The notes below the pieces were generated by a model. The model saw only the letters and a program-made list of their open reading frames with translations. It made no database searches and was not told where the DNA came from. 64,000 nucleotides of DNA from Spirosoma panaciterrae DSM 21099. Its GTDB lineage: Bacteria; Bacteroidota; Bacteroidia; Cytophagales; Spirosomataceae. Shown here one piece after another: positions 58,305 through 64,000 of this stretch. Numbering within the stretch: position 1 is the stretch's first letter; the number at the start of each line of letters is the position of its first letter. The position numbers and the translations under genes were made by a program. The stretch spans positions 80,366-144,365 of the forward strand of contig NZ_KB893186.1 in the NCBI RefSeq assembly GCF_000374025.1. Direction: 5' to 3'.

Positions 58305-59579
58305 CTAACGTTTCGGGCTAATGGTGATCTCTTCCAGATGTTCGTACTCGCTCAGATCGGTCAGAATGATCTGTTCGCCCGGCTGAATTCCCTGTTTGAT
58401 TTCGACGAAATTGAAGTTGGAAAGGCCGATGGTGACTTCCTTCCGATGAGCAACCTGACTTCCTTTCGGTAGTACATACACAAACTGCTTCCGCTTCCCT
58501 TTAAACGCGGGCCCATTGGCGACACGAACGGCATTGGCTGTACGATCGGTTACGATAAACACATCGGCCTTCATATTGGGTCGCAGGGAGTTATTCCGAT
58601 TATCCTCCAACTGAATCACGAATTGAACGACGCCATTTTTGACGGCGGGTTTTACCTGTGTTATCTGCCCCCGAAGCGAGGTCTCGTTTATTTTTACAAT
58701 AACGGGCAAACCCACTTTCACCCGGTCGGCATACACATCTGCACAGGAACCTTCGACCCGAAAACTAGCCAGATCGGCCAGTTTCGCCAGCATTTCTCCC
58801 TCGTTGACGGCAGAGCCAATATTCTCATTAACCCAGGTCAGCACGCCCGGCCGATCGGCGATGATGTCGGCCTGTTTTAGTTTATGCTGAAGCTCCCTGA
58901 CATTCTTTTCCTCGATCTGGGCCTGTATCGTTGTTTCGCGCAGACTTGCCCCCATCGACTGTCGATTGTAATTCAGATCGTTTTCCAGTTGTTTCTTTTC
59001 CAGTTCAGCCACACGCAGGGCATTCTCGGATCGGGTTACATCTTCGGTCGTATTTCCACCTACTTTCTGCAAGCGACGGACCCCATCGAGTTCAGCCTTC
59101 AGCTTACTGATATTGAGTTGCTTGATCTGATCATTCACCTCGGCATCGTATAGGCTTTTGTTCAGTTTCATCCGCAACTGGTCGATAGCGTTCCGCTTCA
59201 GTTCGAGCTGGTCTTTGATCTTCTCCAGTTCAATTTCCGTCAGAGATTTATCGAGGTCGAGGATAGGCTGACCGGGTTTGACGGAGGTGCCGGGGGTGAG
59301 CAGCACGCGCCGGATACTGGCTCGAATGGGGCTGGTGATGACCTGTTCGAAGGCCGGAATCACCTCACCCGTAGCATCGAGCGTATTTTCAACCGGGCCG
59401 GTATCGGCCGTGGCGACGCGTATTTTTTCAGCTTCGATGGAGGTCTTGAGAGCGTTGCGTGTCCAGGTCAAAGCTACGGCCAGCAAAACAACGACCACCA
59501 CGCCGATCAGCAGGCTTTTATTCCGGCTTCGGGTTACTACTTCCGGGGCTAGTTCTCGGTCCATTTTCTGTGTTGTCAT
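58305..59579 (-). CDS. HlyD/MacA-type periplasmic adaptor (membrane fusion protein)
   Basis: A 424-residue protein. One N-terminal membrane segment (LLIGVVVVVLLAVALTWTRN, about 24-43) anchors it. VENTLDATGEVIPAFEQVIT and KPGQPILDLDKSLTEIELEK form the lipoyl/barrel-sandwich entry; a long coiled-coil hairpin spans about 115-245 (LELKRNAIDQLRMKLNKSLY, RVAELEKKQLENDLNYNRQS). The beta-barrel and membrane-proximal domains follow (IVKINETSLRGQITQVKPAV; VTIGLSNFNFVEIKQGIQPG). It bridges the ABC permeases and TolC. First gene of the seven-gene group, with a sigma-54-like sequence just upstream. Confidence 0.93.
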   Translation of the reverse strand: MTTQKMDRELAPEVVTRSRNKSLLIGVVVVVLLAVALTWTRNALKTSIEAEKIRVATADTGPVENTLDATGEVIPAFEQVITSPIRASIRRVLLTPGTSVKPGQPILDLDKSLTEIELEKIKDQLELKRNAIDQLRMKLNKSLYDAEVNDQIKQLNISKLKAELDGVRRLQKVGGNTTEDVTRSENALRVAELEKKQLENDLNYNRQSMGASLRETTIQAQIEEKNVRELQHKLKQADIIADRPGVLTWVNENIGSAVNEGEMLAKLADLASFRVEGSCADVYADRVKVGLPVIVKINETSLRGQITQVKPAVKNGVVQFVIQLEDNRNNSLRPNMKADVFIVTDRTANAVRVANGPAFKGKRKQFVYVLPKGSQVAHRKEVTIGLSNFNFVEIKQGIQPGEQIILTDLSEYEHLEEITISPKR

Positions 59580-59591
59580 TCATCTATAGAT

Positions 59592-59609
59592 AGCCAAACA
59601 ACATGCCAA
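59592..59609 (-). promoter_or_regulatory. Sigma-54-like promoter sequence, imperfect
   Basis: On the minus strand the sequence is TTGGCATGTTGTTTGGCT. It resembles the sigma-54 pattern TTGGCACG-N4-TTGCT but has a C-to-T change and one extra G, making the GG-GC spacing 11 instead of 10. It lies 13-30 bp upstream of the adaptor start and fits the NtrC-type regulator in the same operon. Confidence 0.3.
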
Positions 59610-59640
59610 GCAATAAAACCCTATCAATCAGATTATTAAC

Positions 59641-59692
59641 AAAAAAGCATCCGTAACAATCTGTGCGATTTCGCACAGATTGTTACGGATGC
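59641..59692 (-). terminator. Rho-independent terminator of the TerB-like/carbonic anhydrase transcript
   Basis: Arms 59647-59668 and 59671-59692 are perfect 22-bp complements (GCATCCGTAACAATC start) with a 2-nt loop. On the minus strand the stem is followed by six U residues (complement of 59641-59646). It insulates the efflux operon from the upstream genes. Confidence 0.88.
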
Positions 59693-59752
59693 GCACACCC
59701 ACACTCCTTTCTGTAATTACCTTCTGAAAGGATCTTCACCCAGACAGCCTCG

Positions 59753-60106
59753 TCAAAGGTGCCGGATGTCGTGCCAGAATCGGCGGATAAACCGCCATTC
59801 GTTGGCGGAGATTCCTTTATGTGATCGGGCCACCCGCAGCAGGGTTGCCACAAATCGGCGTTTCAGCCTGTCTGTCAATTCGGTTCGCTTACTGACCAAC
59901 CGACGCATACCAAAGGCATATGCTTCTTCGGGCGATTCCCGTACATCTTCCCGTAAAAAGAAGCCGTTGAGGGCTACTGAGCCATAGGGCTCTCGGCCCA
60001 GTAACGCTTTGGCGGTTTGCATTTCTTCCTGGTGGGGTCGCCCGTCCAACGTAGACAGGGCATAAACGAGGCTGCCTAAGCCGAGTGCGATATCGGGGGA
60101 ATACAT
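59753..60106 (-). CDS. TerB-like (tellurite-resistance/DjlA-type) small helical protein
   Basis: A 117-residue, Arg-rich, all-helical protein. The pattern LGLGSLVYALSTLDGRPHQE at the N-terminus and ATLLRVARSHKGISANEWRF near the C-terminus resembles the TerB/DjlA metal-binding helical fold, in which a D-G or K-G turn is followed by an E. Similarity is partial, so the name is tentative. No signal peptide or membrane segment. It lies 83 bp after the carbonic anhydrase gene on the same strand and ends at a strong terminator. Confidence 0.6.
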   Translation of the reverse strand: MYSPDIALGLGSLVYALSTLDGRPHQEEMQTAKALLGREPYGSVALNGFFLREDVRESPEEAYAFGMRRLVSKRTELTDRLKRRFVATLLRVARSHKGISANEWRFIRRFWHDIRHL

Positions 60107-60189
60107 GATTGATGGGAATTAAGTTAAAAAAAGCGAACCAAACGGAATATCGGTTCCCCTGGGTTCGCCACACGATGCACTAGTGTTAC

Positions 60190-60834
60190 TCAGACGTATT
60201 CAGGCTCAAGCCGATACACATTGTCGATCACGCTGGAGTCCGTTCGGCTGATGTGTAAATCGTTCAACAGACCTGTTTTTAAATCATATACCATACCGTG
60301 TACCTCCAGGGGTTTTCCCTGGCTCCAGGCGTTCTGAACGATGGAGGTGGTTGTAAGGCCGTACACCTGCTCCTGAATATTCAGCTCAACCAGCCGGTCG
60401 AGTTTTTTGTGGTAATCGTCAATGGCGTTGAGTTCATCCTGGTGGAGTCGGTACACGTCTTTGATGTAGCGTAACCAGTTGTCGATCAGGCCAACCTGTT
60501 TATTTCCCATAGCTACAGCGACCCCGCCACAGCCGTAGTGGCCACATACGATGATATGCTCAACTTCCAGCACGTTTACGGCATAATCCAGTACGCTGAG
60601 CATACTCATATCACTATGGATAACCACGTTGGCAATGTTCCGATGAACGAACAACTCACCGGGTAGAGCACCCGTCAGTTTTTCGGCGGGTACGCGGCTG
60701 TCTGAGCAGCCAATCCATAAAAATTTAGGCTGCTGCCCGGCCGATAGTTTGTTAAAAAAATCAGGCTTTTGCTCGGTAACTTCCTGAACCCACTTTTTAT
60801 TATTAACAAATAAGTCCTGATAGGTGCGTGTCAT
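60190..60834 (-). CDS. can: Beta-class carbonic anhydrase
   Basis: A 214-residue zinc enzyme interconverting CO2 and bicarbonate. The zinc ligands are Cys43, His99 and Cys102, with the Asp45-Arg47 dyad in CSDSRVP and HYGCGG (99-104). GELFVHRNIANVV and SVLDYAVNVLEVEHIIVCGH are typical of the Can/CynT group. Cytoplasmic; supplies bicarbonate to carboxylases. Length is normal. An imperfect hairpin (60887-60949) lies upstream. Confidence 0.95.
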   Translation of the reverse strand: MTRTYQDLFVNNKKWVQEVTEQKPDFFNKLSAGQQPKFLWIGCSDSRVPAEKLTGALPGELFVHRNIANVVIHSDMSMLSVLDYAVNVLEVEHIIVCGHYGCGGVAVAMGNKQVGLIDNWLRYIKDVYRLHQDELNAIDDYHKKLDRLVELNIQEQVYGLTTTSIVQNAWSQGKPLEVHGMVYDLKTGLLNDLHISRTDSSVIDNVYRLEPEYV

Positions 60835-60886
60835 GTTGCTGTCTGAAAATGTGAAAAGAAAAATTAAACAGTCCGTCGAGTCGGTG

Positions 60887-60949
60887 CATGTTTACAGGCC
60901 AGCTCCTACCGTGGGCTACAACCGTTGTAGGAACCAGTCTGTAAACATG
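60887..60949. repeat. Imperfect 63-bp stem-loop upstream of carbonic anhydrase
   Basis: CATGTTTACAG (60887-60897) pairs exactly with CTGTAAACATG (60939-60949), and the inner parts pair partly (TCCTAC with GTAGGA). It probably terminates the upstream small secreted-protein gene. Confidence 0.5.
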
Positions 60950-60984
60950 GTCAACTTTCGGGCGACGCTTCCATCGACGCGCCG

Positions 60985-61377
60985 TTAGTTGCCTCCTGTA
61001 TTACTCTGGTTTTGTTGTACGCTGGAAGCTACGTCCGAATCAGGCGTCCTGGCAGAACGAGGCTCGCTAACACGCTGAATCTTGTAATTCCGAACGGCCA
61101 GGTCCATTTCGGGGGTATGTGTCGTTACCACCCCTCCTACCGGCACTGTGCCTGGAGCCTGGTGTTTGTAGCTAAGCATGGCCCCCTGATTCAGAGCGGG
61201 CGCTTTAACCGCAACGCCTTTCTTGTCAGCCCATTGACTGGCGGTGGCCGCTTTGTTTGGGTGTTTGTAATTATGCGTTGAGTACGTCACATCGCGACGC
61301 AATTTTGAATCATCCTGAGCCGAAGCGTTAAAGATAGTCAGGGTACTTAGGGCAGCTATAACAAGATATTTTTTCAT
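60985..61377 (-). CDS. Small secreted hypothetical protein
   Basis: 130 residues from the ATG at 61377 (MKKYLVIAALSTLTIFNASA, a clear signal peptide cleaved before QDDSKLRRD). The mature protein is about 110 residues, basic and polar with no cysteines, and ends in a disordered DVASSVQQNQSNTGGN. The segment THTPEMDLAVRNYKIQRVSE is its most structured part. No family is recognised. It sits between a carbonic anhydrase gene and a two-component pair, all leftward, so it might be regulated by that pair. Confidence 0.7.
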   Translation of the reverse strand: MKKYLVIAALSTLTIFNASAQDDSKLRRDVTYSTHNYKHPNKAATASQWADKKGVAVKAPALNQGAMLSYKHQAPGTVPVGGVVTTHTPEMDLAVRNYKIQRVSEPRSARTPDSDVASSVQQNQSNTGGN

Positions 61378-61535
61378 GGCTTTTGTCCGTTTACAATTGG
61401 TCAACCTGGCTAAAAACGAGCTTATTATAAGCCGTGCCTGATTGACAGTACAAAGGTCATGAACGGGCGTTAGGCTCGTGTTAGAGCCACATTAGAACGG
61501 GATTAGAAATTAAAGCCGGGTATTTACCCCACCCT

Positions 61536-61567
61536 AAGTCCCTCCCCTGAAATCAGGAGAGGGACTT
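61536..61567 (-). terminator. Hairpin downstream of the histidine-kinase gene
   Basis: AAGTCCCTCCCCTGA (61536-61550) pairs with TCAGGAGAGGGACTT (61553-61567) with one wobble and a 2-nt loop. It lies 77 bp after the kinase stop in a polypyrimidine region and resembles a widespread intergenic element. Confidence 0.6.
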
Positions 61568-61643
61568 TACCGTCTTTAGTTTTAAGCCTCTCACCCTCCT
61601 GAAGAGGAGTGGGCTCAACAAACCAATCTGTCTTTACCAGCAC

Positions 61644-62999
61644 CTAGTGGGGAAGCGTAACGGTAAACGTAGTACCCGATTCGGCAGAGGATTCGACCTC
61701 AATTGTTCCTTTATGGATATGAACGATCCGTTCGGTGAGGGGCAAACCGATTCCATAACCAGGTTGCCCCCCCGCATTGCGCCCCCGCTGAAACGGAACA
61801 AAGATCGCCTTGAGCTGATCGGCAGGAATTACAGAGCCCGTATTATGTACTTTCACCTGAACAGAAGCGGCCCCGGCCCATAGGCTCACGGATACGGCCT
61901 GGTTGCTGGAGAACTTACACCCATTATCGAGTAGATTGATAAACGCCGTGCGTAATAGGCTCTCATTTCCCAACACCTGCCAATGCCCCTTCGTTAGCTC
62001 AGGTATGCTAACCTGAACATTATAAGCCGGGTGAAGTCGCTGAAACTCCAGCCGAATCTGCTCAAGCAGCGTATTGATATGGACAGTTCCCATCGGTAAG
62101 GTCGATGAATCCATACTGGCATTGGTCAAGGCCAAAAGTCCGTTGGCCATTCGGTTGAGGCCACGCACGTCGTCCAGTACCGAACGAATCGTGGCCCGCA
62201 ATTCGTCGGGTTCATCGTCGGCCAGCAGGGAAACTTCCAATTGCCCGGTTATGGCCGTCAGCGGGGTGCGCAACTCATGCGATGCATGCGATACGAACAA
62301 CCGTTGTAACCTGAACGCTTCTTCCAGCCGATTCAGCATTCGGTTGAAGCGGTGCGCCAACTGAGCCAGTTCATCAGCCTGATCGCCCTCCGGCAAACGT
62401 TGCGAGAGATTAAGAGCAGTGATGTCGTCAATTTGCTGATTGATCTGATTGATCGGCTGCAAGGTTCTTCCAGCAAACAAACGACCAGCCACGACCATGA
62501 GCCCTGTCATGAGAAACCAGCCAATGCCCAGTAGTTTCCCGAAATTCTGAATCGTCCGCAGGTTGTATGTATCGACGGCGGAGGCTATTATAACAAATGG
62601 AATCTGGTCATCGATGAATAACAATCCGACGATCTGGCGTCCACCTTCTTTCCAGTTCACCTGCTTCTGCTTCCGAATCCGATTCAGCGTACCTTCTGTC
62701 AGCGTAAGGTAATCCGTACCGCTTTCGTAGACCAACTGATTTTTCTGATTGTAGATAATGATTTCCTCATCGGGCAGTACGGTCAACTGGTTCTTATCCA
62801 TTAATTTATAGAGCGAAGGCCCGATCCGTTCCCGCCCAACGAGCAGATGCCCCGCCGTCGTGGCTTCGGCCCGTAAGCGATTCTGAAATTCGGTTTCCCG
62901 ATACCGCTCCGCTACCAGATAAAGCAGCAGACAAAACAAGGCCAGCGCTATGGAAACGATGGTCGTAAAAAACAGGGTCAATCGATTCCGCAGGCTCAT
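61644..62999 (-). CDS. Membrane sensor histidine kinase (OmpR-partner type)
   Basis: A 451-residue kinase. Membrane segments at about 8-30 and 152-172 enclose a periplasmic sensor of about 120 residues. HAMP follows (173-225), then HisKA with FVSHASHELRTPL (phospho-acceptor His241) and HATPase (NLLDNGCKFS, VHNTGSVIPADQLKAIFVPF, GYGIGLPLTERIVHIHKGTI). The layout matches CusS/ArlS-like kinases. It overlaps its response-regulator gene by 4 bp. The signal is unknown. Confidence 0.93.
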   Translation of the reverse strand: MSLRNRLTLFFTTIVSIALALFCLLLYLVAERYRETEFQNRLRAEATTAGHLLVGRERIGPSLYKLMDKNQLTVLPDEEIIIYNQKNQLVYESGTDYLTLTEGTLNRIRKQKQVNWKEGGRQIVGLLFIDDQIPFVIIASAVDTYNLRTIQNFGKLLGIGWFLMTGLMVVAGRLFAGRTLQPINQINQQIDDITALNLSQRLPEGDQADELAQLAHRFNRMLNRLEEAFRLQRLFVSHASHELRTPLTAITGQLEVSLLADDEPDELRATIRSVLDDVRGLNRMANGLLALTNASMDSSTLPMGTVHINTLLEQIRLEFQRLHPAYNVQVSIPELTKGHWQVLGNESLLRTAFINLLDNGCKFSSNQAVSVSLWAGAASVQVKVHNTGSVIPADQLKAIFVPFQRGRNAGGQPGYGIGLPLTERIVHIHKGTIEVESSAESGTTFTVTLPH

Positions 63000-63691
63000 T
63001 TTTCTTTCAGTACGTACCCCATCCCAATTAGTGTATGAATGAGCTTGTTCGGATAATCCTTATCGATTTTTGCCCGCAAATAACTGACATACACGTCAAT
63101 GACGTTCGTTCCCGTATCGAATCCAATATCCCAGACGTGTTCGGCAATATCGACCCGCGAAACCACCCGGCCCGCATTGCGCATCAGGTATTCCAGCAAG
63201 GCATATTCACGCGCGGTCAGGTCAATGGTTTGTCCATTCCGCCGGGCTACGCGCTCGTGCAGGTCCAGCTCCAGATCGGACACCCGCAAAAGTCGGCCCG
63301 GCTCTTCTACCGTAGGCGCCCGGCGCAGGAGTACTTTTACCCGCGCCAGCAGTTCCATAAAATCGAACGGTTTGGCCAGATAATCGTCGGCACCGGCTTC
63401 AAAACCCAGCAATTTATCGGCAATGGTATCCAGCGCCGTCAGCATCAGAATCGGCACCTGACTGGGTTGGTTTCGGATGTATTCGGCCAGTTCCAGACCC
63501 GTTATATCGGGCAGATTAACATCCAGAATAATCAGATCGAAGCGAGTTTTGGCCAGCAGGCTTTTGGCCTCTTCTCCCGTTGATGCAATGGCTACGGAAT
63601 ACGACTGGGTTTGCAGTCCTTTTTTAATGAACGTCGCTACTTTAGGCTCGTCTTCAACCACTAATAACTGCGCATTCTGACCCGTATTCAT
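62996..63691 (-). CDS. OmpR/PhoB-family response regulator
   Basis: A 231-residue regulator: receiver (1-125) with VVEDEPKV and phospho-Asp57 in LIILDVNLPD, Thr in MLTALD and Lys in YLAKPFDF; winged-helix domain (135-231) with RRNGQTIDLTAREYALLEYL, RVVSRVDIAEHVWDIGFDTG and YVSYLRAKIDKDYPNKLIHT. It is transcribed ahead of the kinase gene with ATGA-type overlap. Targets are unknown; the CusR/ArlR-like similarity suggests metal or envelope stress. Confidence 0.94.
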   Translation of the reverse strand: MNTGQNAQLLVVEDEPKVATFIKKGLQTQSYSVAIASTGEEAKSLLAKTRFDLIILDVNLPDITGLELAEYIRNQPSQVPILMLTALDTIADKLLGFEAGADDYLAKPFDFMELLARVKVLLRRAPTVEEPGRLLRVSDLELDLHERVARRNGQTIDLTAREYALLEYLMRNAGRVVSRVDIAEHVWDIGFDTGTNVIDVYVSYLRAKIDKDYPNKLIHTLIGMGYVLKEK

Positions 63692-63766
63692 ACAATCGAC
63701 GGATAAATTTAAAACTAAGTAAGTAGTCTGCGAAAAATAGTTTGCATTATTTTCTAACTTGCCCTC

Positions 63767-64000
63767 ATGGGCCGAGTAAACACCCCGGGTCTAACCGATA
63801 CCCAACGGATCGAGTTAGAACGTGAACTGAAAACTAACAACAGCCATAGCTTTCGGATGCGCTGCCAAGCCATCCTGCTCAAAGCGGCTGGCCGTAAATC
63901 GAAAGATGTTGCCCAGATTGTGGGTATGTGCCATGTAAGTGTGAACAGTTGGCTGAAACGCTTTAAAACCGATGGACTCCAAGGACTAAAAACTAAACCA
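63767..64000 (+). CDS. IS630-family transposase, N-terminal fragment cut by the window edge
   Basis: An ATG at 63767 opens a frame running off the end without a stop: MGRVNTPGLTDTQRIELERE, then SHSFRMRCQAILLKAAGRKS, KDVAQIVGMCHVSVNSWLKR and FKTDGLQGLKTKP. The R-C-Q-A-I-L-L-K-A-x-G-x-x-x-x-x-V-A helix-turn-helix followed by WLKRF...GLxGL is the N-terminal DNA-binding domain of IS630-type transposases. The catalytic DDE domain lies outside the window, so activity cannot be judged. The left terminal inverted repeat should lie within 63692-63766 but cannot be confirmed without the other end. Confidence 0.85.
   Translation, partial: MGRVNTPGLTDTQRIELERELKTNNSHSFRMRCQAILLKAAGRKSKDVAQIVGMCHVSVNSWLKRFKTDGLQGLKTKP

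Overview
The window looks like chromosomal DNA of a Bacteroidota bacterium, most likely a Cytophagales member close to Spirosoma. Three things point there: the gene content (hybrid two-component system with AraC output, BT_3928-type DoxX protein, DUF1599 beside folP, SUOX-fold lead gene before modABC, many YceI/pirin/DUF2461/DUF779 families); promoters of the Bacteroidota form TTG-N19-21-TANNTTTG; and the lack of clear Shine-Dalgarno sequences. The genus is an inference from overall resemblance. Both edges cut genes: an IlvD/Edd dehydratase at the left and an IS630-type transposase at the right. No rRNA, CRISPR array, phage or classical defence island was seen.

Layout. 1-3.3 kb: ilvD-like partial gene, CitMHS transporter and an AtuA pair, probably organic-acid catabolism. 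3.3-5.3 kb: HxlR regulator divergent from pirin and YceI genes, with tandem operators between. 5.4-10.8 kb: leftward SelW-like, MGH1-type glycosidase, SDR and alpha-hydroxy-acid oxidase genes. 11.1-15 kb: small secreted protein, GH108 muramidase, UV endonuclease UvsE, an unknown, and a SlyD-like FKBP. 15.1-20.8 kb: multidomain PQQ-type sugar dehydrogenase/cytochrome, a Tat-exported sugar isomerase-like protein and proS. 21.1-28.5 kb: Tyr/Gly-rich lipoprotein, FadL-like porin and a large hybrid sensor. 28.6-32.1 kb: aroK, DoxX/BT_3928, DUF1599, folP, tRNA-Lys. 32.5-38.6 kb: gltBD. 38.7-42 kb: DUF2461, DUF779, DoxX and a spore-photoproduct-lyase-like radical SAM protein. 42.1-45 kb: molybdate uptake operon with a ModE-like operator. 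45-50.6 kb: a two-gene membrane module, a P-type cation ATPase and an ABM-domain membrane protein. 50.6-59.6 kb: a seven-gene leftward unit, MacA-like adaptor, TolC, ABC ATPase, two permeases, a sigma-54 response regulator and its kinase. 59.7-63.7 kb: TerB-like protein, carbonic anhydrase, small secreted protein and an OmpR/HK pair.

The most unusual non-coding structure is a family of intercistronic hairpins. At six same-strand gene junctions (about 8.4, 29.15, 51.94, 54.68, 56.04 and 56.8 kb) a purine-biased array of 7-8-base units lies on the + strand next to the start codon of the downstream (minus-strand) gene and is matched by its complement nearer the upstream gene. The unit differs from locus to locus, but the two arms of each locus match. 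These arrays also create false N-terminal extensions, so several starts were moved inward here. Other notable sites are a perfect 56-bp palindrome (14413-14468), a 22-bp palindrome ending in the uvsE start codon, tandem 16-bp HxlR-type operators, a 25-bp operator beside the CitMHS gene, and a ModE-like box containing the promoter -7 element of the mod operon.
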